Counted from the stretch's first letter, positions 44,437 through 54,286 are shown. The stretch: 64,000 nucleotides of DNA from Sediminicola sp037203765 (GCF_037203765.1 NZ_JBBCAS010000001.1:186001-250000), one strand, 5' to 3'. A program made the numbers and translations. The notes: a model not told the origin generated them from the sequence alone.

Positions 44437-46098
44437 ATGGAAAACAATAGATTAAAAATAACTTCATTGTACAAGGGCATGGCCTCAAAATTTTGCCTGG
44501 CAATAGCACTGTTCCTGGGTGGAATGGCATTTTCCCAATCCACTCCCTCCGTAGCTTCAGAAATTGATGTCAACAGCATTAAAATTGGAGAACAGGTAAC
44601 CTATACAATTAAGGTGGAAGCAGACTCCACGGCCCAAATAGTATTTCCAGAAGGCCAGACTTTTTCTCCTTTGGAAATGGTGGAAGCCATAATGTCCGAT
44701 ACCGTGCGCAAATTGGACAGGATGACCCTCCAGAAAATTTATGCACTAACCCAGTTCGATTCTGGCGCCTACACCATTCCAAGGCAGCAAGTTGTGATCG
44801 ACGGAAAGAATTATTTTACGGATTCCGTAACCATAGCGGTTGCCAACGTTCCTGTGGACACCTTGGCTCAAAAGATGTACGACATCAAGCCCTTGCTTGA
44901 AGTAGAAAAAAGCAATATTGATCTTTGGAAAAATGCCTTGTGGATATTGTTGGGATTATTGATCTTAGGTGGTTTGGTGTATTGGTTTCTGATCAGAAAA
45001 AAACCGCTTACCGAAGAGGAAAAAGTAGCCCTTCTTCCCCCTTTCGATCGTGCGCTCCTAGAATTGAAGCGATTGGAAAATTCCAAATATATCATTCAGG
45101 ACGAGTACAAACAGTATTACTCGGAATTGACAGACATTGTTAGGTCCTATTTGGAGGAAGACGTTCACGTATCCGCTTTGGAAAGTACAACCGACCAGTT
45201 GATAGAGAAACTGGAACTGATGAAAGATGCGGGGGAACTGAAATTGGACGACGAAACCATAGATCAGTTCAAAAAAGTGCTGCAAACGGCGGATTTGGTA
45301 AAATTCGCGAAATCGAAACCGGAAACCTCGGTGGCCGAACAGGACCGGAAAGTCATCGAACAAATTGTGATCAAAACCAAGGAAGCCCTACCGGAACCGG
45401 ATGAAGAAGATCTCATGCAGGATGAAGAATATTTGGAAGAGATTTCCAGAAAAAAACAAAGAAAAAAATGGACCATGGCGGCTGCCGTGACCGTTGGTAT
45501 AATTTTTCTATCGACGCTCTTGGCCATTGCATATTATGGCTGGACACCTGTGAAGGATACCGTAATGGGCCACCCTACCAAAGAATTATTGGAAGGGGAT
45601 TGGCTTAACAGTACCTATGGCTATCCCCCTATCAGCCTGGAAACTCCCAATGTTTTGATAAGACAGGACTTAAAATTGCCTCCCGAGGTAAAGGCAACCG
45701 TTAAGGAGGCACAGGCTTTTGCCTTTAGTGACCCGGATGCCATGTTTTCCATAGGTGTGAGTTCTACGACCTTTTCTTCCCAGGACACGGAGCCAGATTT
45801 TCAGAATTCCGTGGAACAGGTACTCAAGAGCTTTGAAGCCAAAGGGGCCAAAAATATAACGACCAAGCAAGAAGAATTCAGGACCATATCCGGAACACTG
45901 GGCGTTAAGGTGTACGGAAGTGGCAAGTTCACCCTACCCCAATCAAGTAAGGAGGTAAATGGACAGTACGCCATTATTATTTTTGGCGGGAAAGGTTTCC
46001 AACAGCAGATTATTCTGAATTGGTTGGAAGATGACCCATATGCAGAAAAAATTGTGGATAGGATCACTCATTCCATAGAAGTTAAAACAGGAGCTTAA
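44437..46098 (+). CDS. Bat-operon membrane protein (BatD-like/DUF4381-like)
   Basis: A 553-residue protein with an N-terminal signal (FCLAIALFLGGMAFSQ; start may be the ATG at 44479), a BatD-like beta domain, a TM near residue 170 (ALWILLGLLILGGLVYWFLI), a cytoplasmic helical region (LPPFDRALLELKRLENSKY, SYLEEDVHVSALESTTDQLI) with a DUF4381-like pattern, a second TM near 350 and a C-terminal extracytoplasmic domain of about 180 residues without a recognised family. Its stop overlaps the batA start (TAATG). It is probably a membrane subunit of the MoxR/Bat complex. Confidence 0.8.
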   Translation: MENNRLKITSLYKGMASKFCLAIALFLGGMAFSQSTPSVASEIDVNSIKIGEQVTYTIKVEADSTAQIVFPEGQTFSPLEMVEAIMSDTVRKLDRMTLQKIYALTQFDSGAYTIPRQQVVIDGKNYFTDSVTIAVANVPVDTLAQKMYDIKPLLEVEKSNIDLWKNALWILLGLLILGGLVYWFLIRKKPLTEEEKVALLPPFDRALLELKRLENSKYIIQDEYKQYYSELTDIVRSYLEEDVHVSALESTTDQLIEKLELMKDAGELKLDDETIDQFKKVLQTADLVKFAKSKPETSVAEQDRKVIEQIVIKTKEALPEPDEEDLMQDEEYLEEISRKKQRKKWTMAAAVTVGIIFLSTLLAIAYYGWTPVKDTVMGHPTKELLEGDWLNSTYGYPPISLETPNVLIRQDLKLPPEVKATVKEAQAFAFSDPDAMFSIGVSSTTFSSQDTEPDFQNSVEQVLKSFEAKGAKNITTKQEEFRTISGTLGVKVYGSGKFTLPQSSKEVNGQYAIIIFGGKGFQQQIILNWLEDDPYAEKIVDRITHSIEVKTGA

Positions 46099-47096
46099 TG
46101 TTAGAGAATATACAATTTTCGAACCCTCAATTCTTCTGGTTGCTATTATTGCTGCCAGTAGCGGGAGTGTGGTATTTCTTGAAACGGAAAGATGAAACGG
46201 CCTCCCTAAAAATATCGAGTATCAAAGGATTCTCAACGGACAATTTTCTGGCCAAAATGAAACCCGTGCTTTTCGGATTGCGCTTATTGGCATTGGCTGC
46301 CATTATCACGGCCTTGGCAAGGCCACAGACCGAAGACATCTCCTCCAGAACCAAAACGACCAAGGGGATAGATATCGTTATGGCGATTGACGTATCATCA
46401 AGTATGTTGGCCCGGGACCTAAAGCCCAATAGGTTGTCCGCCCTTAAGGAGGTAGCAGCAGATTTTATTCGAAAACGCCCTAATGACCGAATAGGTTTGG
46501 TGGTATACGCCGGGGAAAGTTTTACCCAGACTCCAATAACCAGTGACAAGACTATTGTCCTGAACGCCCTGAGGGACATCACCTACGGACAGCTCAATGA
46601 CGGAACCGCCATTGGAATGGGCTTGGCCACTTCGGTCAATAGGTTAAAGGAAAGCAAGGCCAAGAGCAAGATCATCATTCTTTTGACTGATGGTGTCAAC
46701 AACTCAGGGTTTATAGAGCCGCAAACTGCTGCGGAACTTGCCGTGGAGTTTGGTTTGAAGACCTACACCATAGGATTGGGGACCAATGGAAATGCCCTTT
46801 CCCCAATTGCCTACAATCCCGACGGGACCTTTAGATATGGCATGAGGCAGGTGGAAATAGACGAAAAACTGTTGGAGGAAATCGCCGATGCCACAGGAGG
46901 TCAATATTTCCGGGCAACCAACAATACCAAGTTGGAAGCCATATATGAGGAAATAAATAAATTGGAAAAGACCGAAGTAGAGGAGTTCAAATATTATAAA
47001 TACGAAGAGAAATTTAGGTCATTCGTACTGTTGGCAGGTTTTTTACTGCTATTCGAATGGATATTGAGAAATACAATTTTTAGGAGTTTTATATAG
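46098..47096 (+). CDS. batA: BatA: VWA-domain membrane protein
   Basis: A 332-residue inner-membrane protein: short N-terminal TM (FFWLLLLLPVAGVWYFL), a second TM, then a VWA domain with the MIDAS motif DVSSSMLA, then a TM at the C-terminus (FVLLAGFLLLFEWILR). In Bacteroides the bat genes are associated with aerotolerance. It is translationally coupled to the previous gene and separated by two bases from batB. Confidence 0.93.
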   Translation: MLENIQFSNPQFFWLLLLLPVAGVWYFLKRKDETASLKISSIKGFSTDNFLAKMKPVLFGLRLLALAAIITALARPQTEDISSRTKTTKGIDIVMAIDVSSSMLARDLKPNRLSALKEVAADFIRKRPNDRIGLVVYAGESFTQTPITSDKTIVLNALRDITYGQLNDGTAIGMGLATSVNRLKESKAKSKIIILLTDGVNNSGFIEPQTAAELAVEFGLKTYTIGLGTNGNALSPIAYNPDGTFRYGMRQVEIDEKLLEEIADATGGQYFRATNNTKLEAIYEEINKLEKTEVEEFKYYKYEEKFRSFVLLAGFLLLFEWILRNTIFRSFI

Positions 47097-47098
47097 TT

Positions 47099-48145
47099 AT
47101 GGTCCAGTTAGACGAAAAAATATATTTTTATCTGTTGCTCATCATTCCGGTGATGATCGTCATGTTTGTGGCCCTACAAATTTGGAAAAAGAGGACACAA
47201 CGGAAATTTGCGGATCAAGCACTTTTAAAAAGATTGACCCCCAATAAATCGAGTTTCAAGTCGACCCTAAAGTTCATATTGCTGTTACTGGGACTCTCCT
47301 TTCTAATTTTGGGACTTGTGAACCCAAAGATAGGAACCAAATTGGAAACGGTAAAAAGGGAGGGTGTGGACATCGTTTTTGCATTGGACGTTTCCAAAAG
47401 TATGTTGGCCGAGGACATAGCTCCCAATAGGCTTGAGAAGGCCAAGCGCTTGGTATCCGAGATCATCAACCAATTGGGAAGTGACCGCATTGGAATCATT
47501 GCCTATGCCGGACAAGCGTTTCCACAATTACCGATCACCACAGACTATGGAGCGGCAAAAATGTTTCTTCAAAGCATGAATACCGATATGCTCTCCTCCC
47601 AAGGGACAGCCATCAATGAGGCCATTGATCTGGCAACCTCCTATTATGACGATGAACAACAGACCAATAGGGTATTGTTCATTATATCCGACGGAGAGGA
47701 CCATTCTGAGGGAATAACCTTGGATGCCGTAGAATCGGCTGTAGATAAAGGCATTCGTATATTTACCATTGGGGTAGGCCAAGTCAAAGGAGGGCCAATC
47801 CCCATCAAAAGGAATGGTGTGGTACAGAGCTTGAAAAAGGACGCTCAGGGGGAGGTGGTCATAACCAAGCTGAATGAAGATATCCTGCAGGAGATTGCAG
47901 GCGAAGGAAATGGAGAGTATATTAACGGCGCCAATACCGATGAGGCCGTAGAATTTATAAAAGAACAGCTGAATCAAATAGACAAAACAGAATTTGAAGC
48001 CAAGCAATTTGCAGAGTACAAAGATCAATTCCAATGGTTTTTGGGAATAGGCCTCCTGTTCCTGTTCTTGGATATATTCCTTCTGGAAAGGAAAACAAAA
48101 TGGCTCAAAAAATTGAATTTATTTAATGAGAAAGAGGATGCTTAG
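47099..48145 (+). CDS. batB: BatB: second VWA-domain membrane protein
   Basis: A 348-residue paralogue of BatA with the same layout: two N-terminal TMs (LLIIPVMIVMFVALQIW, FILLLLGLSFLILGLVNP), a VWA domain with DVSKSMLA as MIDAS, and a terminal TM (FLGIGLLFLFLDIFLL). Its 3' end overlaps batC by 20 bases. BatA and BatB are thought to interact. Confidence 0.93.
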   Translation: MVQLDEKIYFYLLLIIPVMIVMFVALQIWKKRTQRKFADQALLKRLTPNKSSFKSTLKFILLLLGLSFLILGLVNPKIGTKLETVKREGVDIVFALDVSKSMLAEDIAPNRLEKAKRLVSEIINQLGSDRIGIIAYAGQAFPQLPITTDYGAAKMFLQSMNTDMLSSQGTAINEAIDLATSYYDDEQQTNRVLFIISDGEDHSEGITLDAVESAVDKGIRIFTIGVGQVKGGPIPIKRNGVVQSLKKDAQGEVVITKLNEDILQEIAGEGNGEYINGANTDEAVEFIKEQLNQIDKTEFEAKQFAEYKDQFQWFLGIGLLFLFLDIFLLERKTKWLKKLNLFNEKEDA

Positions 48146-49022
48146 GATAACAATTACCATACTGACCCTGATCATGGGAGCCTACACTTATGGCCAAGCC
48201 ACTGATAAAGAACAGGACAAAGAAAAGAACAAAGCGCTTCGCACCTCCAAAAATTTGACTTGGGAGGCGAACAAGGAACTATCCCAAAATGATTTTGTCC
48301 AAGCCGAAGCCAATTACCGAAAAGCTATTGCCAAAAGTGATGCAAATGCCGTGGCTCCCTATAATTTGGGGAATGCCTATTACGAAAAGGAAACTTATAA
48401 TGAAGCCTTTGTAAGATTTAAGCAAGCAGGCGAAATGGCAACGGATAAAAAAGAAAAGCATAGCGCTTATCACAATATGGGGAATGTATTCATGAAAAGC
48501 AAGGAATACGAGAAGGCCGTTGAAGCCTACAAGCAAGCCTTGAGAAACAATCCCAGTGACGAAGAGACCCGTTATAACCTTGCCCTGGCAAAAGAAATGT
48601 TGAAAAAACAACAGGACGAAAACAAGAAGAACGATAAAAATCAGGATAAGAAAGAGGAAGAGGACAAAAAAGATAAGAACCAGGACGAGAAAAAAGACGG
48701 GGAAAACAACAAGGACAATAAAGGGGACCAAAAAGACGATAAAAACAAGGACAAAGGAGACGAAGGAGACAAAGGGGACCAGAAGAAAGAAGAAGACAAA
48801 AAAGGTGAGGGCGATAAAAAGCAGGATGACCAAAACAAGCCTGGACAGGGAAAAGAACCAAGTGGTCAAAACGAACAGCAACAACCACGCCCCAACCAAC
48901 TATCTCCCCAACAAGTGAAGAACCTTTTGGAAGCCATGCAGAACGAAGAAAAAAAGGTGAAAGAAAAAATAGATGCTCAAAAGGCAAAAGGTGTTAAAGT
49001 AAAAAATGAAAAAGATTGGTAA
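48126..49022 (+). CDS. batC: BatC: TPR protein with a charged low-complexity tail
   Basis: A 298-residue protein with a signal peptide (ITILTLIMGAYTYGQA), three TPR-like repeats (residues 40-155, AEANYRKAIAKSDANAVAPY, AVEAYKQALRNNPSDEETRY), then about 90 residues almost only of Lys, Asp, Glu, Gly and Gln, and a short C-terminal helix (LSPQQVKNLLEAMQNEEKK). The tail is typical of BatC and is likely disordered. It overlaps batB by 20 bases and is coupled to batD (TAATG). Confidence 0.9.
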   Translation: MRKRMLRITITILTLIMGAYTYGQATDKEQDKEKNKALRTSKNLTWEANKELSQNDFVQAEANYRKAIAKSDANAVAPYNLGNAYYEKETYNEAFVRFKQAGEMATDKKEKHSAYHNMGNVFMKSKEYEKAVEAYKQALRNNPSDEETRYNLALAKEMLKKQQDENKKNDKNQDKKEEEDKKDKNQDEKKDGENNKDNKGDQKDDKNKDKGDEGDKGDQKKEEDKKGEGDKKQDDQNKPGQGKEPSGQNEQQQPRPNQLSPQQVKNLLEAMQNEEKKVKEKIDAQKAKGVKVKNEKDW

Positions 49023-50809
49023 TGCACGTAACTGTTAAACATATTGTGGCCCTTGCCGCACTTTTGTTTTTTGCCTTTACAGCTGGGGCACAGGATTCCG
49101 ACGCCATAATATTTGAGGCCACCCTGAGCAAAAACAAACTGGGTATCAATGAGCGGCTCAGGATAGATTTCTCCATGAACAAGGATGGTGATAATTTCAA
49201 CCCTCCCAATTTTGAAGGGTTCAATGTTGTTATGGGTCCGTCACAATCCATCAGCTCGTCATGGGTCAATGGGGTGCGCAGCTATTCCAAAACGTACTCC
49301 TATGTGCTTATGCCCACAGCAAGGGGCAAATTTACCATCAACCAAGCTACCATTGTCATAGATGGCAGGACCTACAAGTCCCTACCACAAGAAGTAGAGG
49401 TAACGGCAGCGGTGGAAAGGCCAGGAGAAGAGGCCAGTGCCGATGCCGTAGCCGATGACAATCTGCATTTGGTGGCCGAAGTTTCCAAAACGGGGCCTTA
49501 TTTAAATGAAGCCATCAGTGTGGTTTACAAGCTTTTTGTCAGCCCATCCATCAACGTTTCGAACTTTAGGGCTTTGGACAATCCGAAATATAACAACTTT
49601 TGGAGCCAAGATATGCCCGTTACAAAATACTCGGTCCAAAATGGTGTCTATGAGGGGAAATCGTACCGGTATGTGATTCTCAAACGGGTGGTACTATATC
49701 CACAAAAGACCGGAGAATTGGAAATAGAGCCCCTGTCACTGGAAGTAACCGTGGACGTGCCTACCAACAAACGCGACTTTTTTGGAGGTAAGATATACAC
49801 TTCGACCAACATTACCGTATCTGCAGGTCAGCGGAATATTAATGTAAAAGAGCTTCCTTCCGAAGGGAAACCGGAGAATTTTAGTGGGGCCGTGGGCGAT
49901 TTCAATTTCTCCGTGACCACTACAAAAAACCAATTGAATGCCTCAGAATCTCTCCAGGCCAAGGTACAGGTCAGCGGAAAGGGAAATTTGAAATTATTCC
50001 AATTGCCCGAACTGGTCCTTCCGAGCGCCCTAGAAGTTTACGAGCCCGAGTTCAATGAAGAGGTCCGTACAACCACAGAGGGGATGGAGGGAACGGTGAG
50101 CAACAATTACACGATTGTCCCATCATTTAAAGGCAAATATCCCATCCCAGGGATATCATTCAGTTACTTTGATCCCAAAACGGAAAAATACAGGACCTTG
50201 AATTCTTCCGAAATTATGATCAATGTGGTGGACGGACCAAATAGCGGTTCGGGAACTACCGGGGTTACCAGCAACTACAGCAACCAGAAAAACGTTGAAC
50301 TGACCGGTGACCAGTTTAATTTCATCAAAACGAAACCAGGGCTAAAAGCTTTGAGCTCCAAGTCCTTTTTTGGTTCCCCCTCATTCTTTCTTTGGCTCCT
50401 GCTACCCATTTTGTTGATTCCCATGGCCATTATTTTTGGCAAAAAACGGGAGGCTATTGCCAGTGACCACGCAGGCAATAGGATTAAAAAAGCAAATAGA
50501 CTGGCAAGAAAGTATTTGTCGGCGGCAAAGAAGACCTTGGGCAACAAGGATGCATTTTACATCGCACTTGAAAAAGCACTTCACAATTACCTGAAGGCTA
50601 AATTAAAAATTGAGACCTCCGAATTCAGCAAGGACAAGATCGAGGCCCTATTGGCAGAAAAACAGATTGAACAAAGTTCTATTGAGGATTTTATTTCCCT
50701 TTTGAAGAATTGTGAGCTGGCACGCTATAGTCCATTTTCAGATGTTCAAATGCAGGAAGATTACAATCGGGCCAGTGAGGTTATATCACAAATGGATAAA
50801 CAGTTATAA
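49022..50809 (+). CDS. batD: BatD protein
   Basis: A 595-residue protein: signal peptide (VKHIVALAALLFFAFTAGAQ), a long beta-rich extracytoplasmic region with repeated BatD strands (LGINERLRIDFSMN, LNEAISVVYKLFVSPS, LNASESLQAKVQVSGKGNLK), one TM near residue 455 (FFLWLLLPILLIPMAIIFG) and a helical cytoplasmic tail (AKKTLGNKDAFYIALEKALH). The ATG at 49022 overlaps the batC stop. It probably stabilises the VWA proteins on the membrane surface. Confidence 0.93.
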   Translation: MHVTVKHIVALAALLFFAFTAGAQDSDAIIFEATLSKNKLGINERLRIDFSMNKDGDNFNPPNFEGFNVVMGPSQSISSSWVNGVRSYSKTYSYVLMPTARGKFTINQATIVIDGRTYKSLPQEVEVTAAVERPGEEASADAVADDNLHLVAEVSKTGPYLNEAISVVYKLFVSPSINVSNFRALDNPKYNNFWSQDMPVTKYSVQNGVYEGKSYRYVILKRVVLYPQKTGELEIEPLSLEVTVDVPTNKRDFFGGKIYTSTNITVSAGQRNINVKELPSEGKPENFSGAVGDFNFSVTTTKNQLNASESLQAKVQVSGKGNLKLFQLPELVLPSALEVYEPEFNEEVRTTTEGMEGTVSNNYTIVPSFKGKYPIPGISFSYFDPKTEKYRTLNSSEIMINVVDGPNSGSGTTGVTSNYSNQKNVELTGDQFNFIKTKPGLKALSSKSFFGSPSFFLWLLLPILLIPMAIIFGKKREAIASDHAGNRIKKANRLARKYLSAAKKTLGNKDAFYIALEKALHNYLKAKLKIETSEFSKDKIEALLAEKQIEQSSIEDFISLLKNCELARYSPFSDVQMQEDYNRASEVISQMDKQL

Positions 50810-50812
50810 GCC

Positions 50813-51571
50813 ATGAGAAAGATTATTTTTCTGATTATCACAATGATTTCTTTTTGGGGGACGGCCCAAAACGAGCAACTGTTTGACCAGGCAACCCAAG
50901 CCTACAACGAAGGTAAGTACAACCAAGCCATAGAAAACTACAAGAAAATTATTGAAAATGGCGAACACTCTGCGGCGGTATACTTCAATTTGGGCAATAC
51001 CTATTACAAACTGAACAAAATTGCACCAAGCATTTACTATTACGAGAAATCCTTATTACTGGACCCTTCAGATCAGGAGGTCAAGAATAATTTGGGCTTC
51101 GCCAGAAATATGACCTTGGATGCTATTGAACAAATGCCAGAAACAGGTGTTGGACGTATTTTAAGCAACATCACAGGTTTTATGTCTTATGACCAATGGG
51201 CCTATACAGCCATAATATTCATGTTGCTTTTTGTGCTGGGATACCTAGGCTACTATTTTCTCACTTATTCGTCCCAAAAGAGAATTGCCTTTATTGGGAG
51301 CATTATTTCCCTGGTGGTTTCCCTGCTCGCAGTGCTCATAGCCTACACTGAATATGCCAATTACAAATCTGAACAGCCCGCCATAGTCTTTGAAAATGAG
51401 GTAGTCGTAAAATCTGAACCCAATTCTAGAAGTCAAGAAACTTTTAGGATCCACGAAGGCACCAAAGTCTTCGTCCTGGATACCCTGAGTGATTGGAACA
51501 AAATTAGACTTGCCGATGGAAAAACAGGCTGGCTCCCTTCACAGGACATTAAATTATTGAAAGATTTTTAA
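50813..51571 (+). CDS. batE: BatE: TPR protein with SH3-like domain
   Basis: A 252-residue protein with a signal peptide (MISFWGTAQ), TPR repeats (DQATQAYNEGKYNQAIENYK, HSAAVYFNLGNTYYKL), two TM helices (AYTAIIFMLLFVLGYLGYYF, IGSIISLVVSLLAVLIA) and a C-terminal bacterial SH3 domain (VVVKSEPNSRSQETFRIHEG, IRLADGKTGWLPSQDI). This combination defines BatE. It closes the operon, and a TATATTTG promoter box for the next gene follows 30 bp later. Confidence 0.92.
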   Translation: MRKIIFLIITMISFWGTAQNEQLFDQATQAYNEGKYNQAIENYKKIIENGEHSAAVYFNLGNTYYKLNKIAPSIYYYEKSLLLDPSDQEVKNNLGFARNMTLDAIEQMPETGVGRILSNITGFMSYDQWAYTAIIFMLLFVLGYLGYYFLTYSSQKRIAFIGSIISLVVSLLAVLIAYTEYANYKSEQPAIVFENEVVVKSEPNSRSQETFRIHEGTKVFVLDTLSDWNKIRLADGKTGWLPSQDIKLLKDF

Positions 51572-51603
51572 CTATTTTTAACGGAGTATGGGTTTGATAC
51601 TTT

Positions 51604-51611
51604 TATATTTG
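51604..51611 (+). promoter_or_regulatory. Promoter -7 box of the small protein gene before sulP
   Basis: TATATTTG fits TAnnTTTG and lies 11 bp before the ATG at 51623. It shows that the SulP/carbonic anhydrase cluster is a separate unit from the Bat operon. Confidence 0.6.
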
Positions 51612-51622
51612 TGTTCAAAGGT

Positions 51623-51931
51623 ATGGCTCAAAAAAGATACATTATTCATATTACCATGTTGGCTCTTTGGCTATTCACTTGTCTGGGGCAACCAATCGTC
51701 ACCATTTTTGATGACGGAAAACCTCTTGTTACCAATAATTTGAATGAAGAGGAACACAAAGAACAACAAGGCAAAAAAAACAATGAAGAGGAAAAAATCA
51801 TATCAGATAGCTCTATAGACTTTGTTTTCCTTTGCGGTTTAAACGAACCTCACAAGGTTGACACTTACACATTGGGTTTTTCTGATTGCATTAGGCAAAT
51901 AGTCCTTCCCCCTCCAGAACAGTACGTTTAA
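51623..51931 (+). CDS. Small membrane or secreted protein of unknown function
   Basis: A 102-residue protein with one hydrophobic segment (IIHITMLALWLFTCLGQ) that could be a signal peptide or an anchor, then an acidic stretch (NLNEEEHKEQQ, NNEEEKIISD) and a Cys-containing C-terminal part (FLCGLNEPHK, FSDCIRQI). The ATG at 51623 is chosen because a GTG at 51611 is part of the promoter box. No family was recognised. It precedes the SulP/carbonic anhydrase genes on the same strand with a 66-bp gap. Confidence 0.65.
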   Translation: MAQKRYIIHITMLALWLFTCLGQPIVTIFDDGKPLVTNNLNEEEHKEQQGKKNNEEEKIISDSSIDFVFLCGLNEPHKVDTYTLGFSDCIRQIVLPPPEQYV

Positions 51932-51997
51932 TTACCCGTTTATTTTTTATTTACCTAACCATCTTCAATAATCATTGAGGACTTAATTTATTTATTT

Positions 51998-53575
51998 ATG
52001 TTTAAAAATTTGAAGCACGACCTACCTGCTAGTGTCGTAGTATTTTTTGTAGCTCTGCCCTTATGTCTTGGTATCGCCCTGGCAAGTGGAGCACCCTTAT
52101 TTTCAGGGTTAATTGCCGGAATTGTTGGCGGTATCGTTGTGGGTAGTATCAGTGGATCCTCCTTGGGAGTCAGTGGTCCGGCTGCCGGTTTGGCTGTAAT
52201 TGTATTGTCTGCCATTACCACCTTGGGCAGCTATGAAAACTTTCTTGTTGCCGTGGTCATTGGAGGCGCCATTCAGATATTGCTCGGCGCTTTAAAAGCC
52301 GGAATTATAGGCTATTATTTTCCTTCTTCAGTTATCAAAGGAATGTTGGCGGCTATAGGAATTATAATCTTATTAAAACAGATACCCCATGCATTTGGGT
52401 ATGATTCCAATTACCAGGGAGATATGAATTTCTTTCAATCCGATGGAGCCACTACATTTTCTGCCTTGGGCCGAATGTTCGATTTTATTTCCCCTGGAGC
52501 TATAATTGTTGCTTCCCTTTCTTTGTTGATTTTATTATTATGGGAAAAAATATTGTCCAAAAAACACGCCATATTTTCCATTATCCCCGGACCTTTGGCC
52601 GCTGTTGTCTTTGGAATTGTTTATCAGATGAGTGTTCCTGTAACCTCGGCATACGCAATTTCGCCAAATCATTTGGTTACCGTTCCCATTCCTGAAGATT
52701 TCTCCATGTTCTTAGGCCAGTTCACATTCCCCAATTTTGGGGCAGCAATGAATCCAGAAGTTTGGATTATTGGGGCAACTATAGCTATTGTGGCCAGTTT
52801 GGAAACCCTGCTATCTGTAGAAGCGACAGATAAATTGGATCCTGAAAAAAGAACAACACCAACCAACCGCGAACTTTTTGCGCAAGGAACGGGAAATATC
52901 GTTTCAGGACTAATTGGTGGACTGCCGATTACCCAAGTTATTGTTAGAAGTTCCGCCAATGTACAATCTGGAGGAAAAACAAAACTATCTGCTATAATTC
53001 ACGCAGGCTTCCTATTGCTTTCCGTTATATTAATTCCTACATTACTTAACAAAATTCCATTGGCCGTTTTAGCGGCTGTATTGATTATTGTTGGTTATAA
53101 GTTGGCAAAACCTGCGCTGTTCAAACAGATGTACTCTTTAGGGAAAACACAATTTGTTCCTTTTATTGTTACAGTGTTAGGGGTTGTTTTCACCGATCTA
53201 TTAATGGGAATTGGGCTTGGACTTGCTGTTGGTATTACTACAATTTTGATCCAAAACTACAAGAATTCCCACTTCCTTCATATCTTGGAAAGCGATGGAG
53301 ACGCACACCGCGTTCAAATGACTCTTTCAGAGGAGATTTCATTCTTGAACAAGGGGGCTATTTTAAGGGAATTGAATAGTCTACCTAACAATACACTTTT
53401 GGAATTGGATGTTCGAAATACAGTACGTTTACATTATGATATTCTAGAAATTCTAGATGAATTTGCATTTAAAGCCAAAAGTAAAGGCATTAATATTAAA
53501 TTAATTTCTAACCGCGGGCGTGTAGAAAACCCTGAAAGTTTTAAAGACTATTTCGGGGCGGCTACACAAGCTTAA
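51998..53575 (+). CDS. SulP-family anion transporter (paired with carbonic anhydrase)
   Basis: A 525-residue SulP transporter with 12-14 helices (FVALPLCLGIALASGAPLFSG, SSVIKGMLAAIGIIILLK, FVPFIVTVLGVVF) and a reduced C-terminal STAS-like domain (SFLNKGAILRELNSLPN, LHYDILEILDEFAFKAK). The carbonic anhydrase starts 19 bases after its stop, so bicarbonate is a likely substrate; such pairs and even fusions are known in other bacteria. Sulfate cannot be excluded. Confidence 0.9.
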   Translation: MFKNLKHDLPASVVVFFVALPLCLGIALASGAPLFSGLIAGIVGGIVVGSISGSSLGVSGPAAGLAVIVLSAITTLGSYENFLVAVVIGGAIQILLGALKAGIIGYYFPSSVIKGMLAAIGIIILLKQIPHAFGYDSNYQGDMNFFQSDGATTFSALGRMFDFISPGAIIVASLSLLILLLWEKILSKKHAIFSIIPGPLAAVVFGIVYQMSVPVTSAYAISPNHLVTVPIPEDFSMFLGQFTFPNFGAAMNPEVWIIGATIAIVASLETLLSVEATDKLDPEKRTTPTNRELFAQGTGNIVSGLIGGLPITQVIVRSSANVQSGGKTKLSAIIHAGFLLLSVILIPTLLNKIPLAVLAAVLIIVGYKLAKPALFKQMYSLGKTQFVPFIVTVLGVVFTDLLMGIGLGLAVGITTILIQNYKNSHFLHILESDGDAHRVQMTLSEEISFLNKGAILRELNSLPNNTLLELDVRNTVRLHYDILEILDEFAFKAKSKGINIKLISNRGRVENPESFKDYFGAATQA

Positions 53576-53594
53576 ACAAACTAAAATTAAAGTT

Positions 53595-54233
53595 ATGAGT
53601 CAAGATTTTTACAAAAGTCTAATCGAAAACAACAAGGAATGGGTAAAGAATAAATTGGATCTGGATCCTGAATTCTTTCAAAAACTCTCCAAAGGCCAGA
53701 GTCCACCTCTACTGTGGATCGGATGTGCGGACAGTCGCGTTCCCGCCAATGAGATCATCGGAGCACAACCTGGAGAAGTATTTGTTCATAGGAACATTGC
53801 GAACATGGTATTGCATACCGACATGAACATGTTGAGCGTTTTGGACTATGCCGTTAATGTACTTAAGGTAAAGCATGTGATCGTTTGTGGTCATTATGGC
53901 TGTGGGGGCGTTAAAGCCGCCATGGGCAACCAGTCTATTGGATTGATCGATAACTGGGTGAGACATATCAAAGACGTTTACAGATTGCACAAAGACGAGT
54001 TGGATGCCATAAATGATGAGGACAAGCGCTTTGATAAATTTGTAGAACTCAATGTTAAAGAGCAGGTCTTTGATTTGGCCAAGACATCCATAGTTCAAAA
54101 TGCCTGGAATGTAGGGCAGGATTTATCACTTCATGGATGGGTATATGGCCTAAGCACTGGAATTGTGAACGACCTTGGGGTTACCGTAGAGAACGACTCC
54201 CAATTGGATACCGTTTATCAACTTAACTTCTAG
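53595..54233 (+). CDS. Beta-class carbonic anhydrase
   Basis: A 212-residue zinc enzyme interconverting CO2 and bicarbonate. Zinc ligands fit Cys44, His100 and Cys103, and the Asp46/Arg48 dyad (CADSR) is complete; ICGHYGCGGVKAA-type context (VCGHYGCGG) is typical. No signal peptide, so it is cytoplasmic. It lies between two SulP genes and is followed by a strong terminator, so it ends the first sulP transcript. Confidence 0.96.
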   Translation: MSQDFYKSLIENNKEWVKNKLDLDPEFFQKLSKGQSPPLLWIGCADSRVPANEIIGAQPGEVFVHRNIANMVLHTDMNMLSVLDYAVNVLKVKHVIVCGHYGCGGVKAAMGNQSIGLIDNWVRHIKDVYRLHKDELDAINDEDKRFDKFVELNVKEQVFDLAKTSIVQNAWNVGQDLSLHGWVYGLSTGIVNDLGVTVENDSQLDTVYQLNF

Positions 54234-54251
54234 TTAAAATAAAATCAAGTG

Positions 54252-54286
54252 AAAAAAGGGCCTAGCTAGAAGCTAGGCCCTTTTTT
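54252..54286 (+). terminator. Strong intrinsic terminator after the carbonic anhydrase gene
   Basis: AGGGCCTAGCT / AGCTAGGCCCT stem with a very short loop, A6 before and T6 after. It separates the carbonic anhydrase from the following SulP gene. Confidence 0.93.

Noticed and set aside
48279..48987. Long hydrophobic frames on the minus strand
   Set aside because: They arise from the Lys/Asp/Glu-rich tail of batC read in reverse, which gives runs of Phe, Leu and Val or Ser and Pro. No start region or conservation signs.
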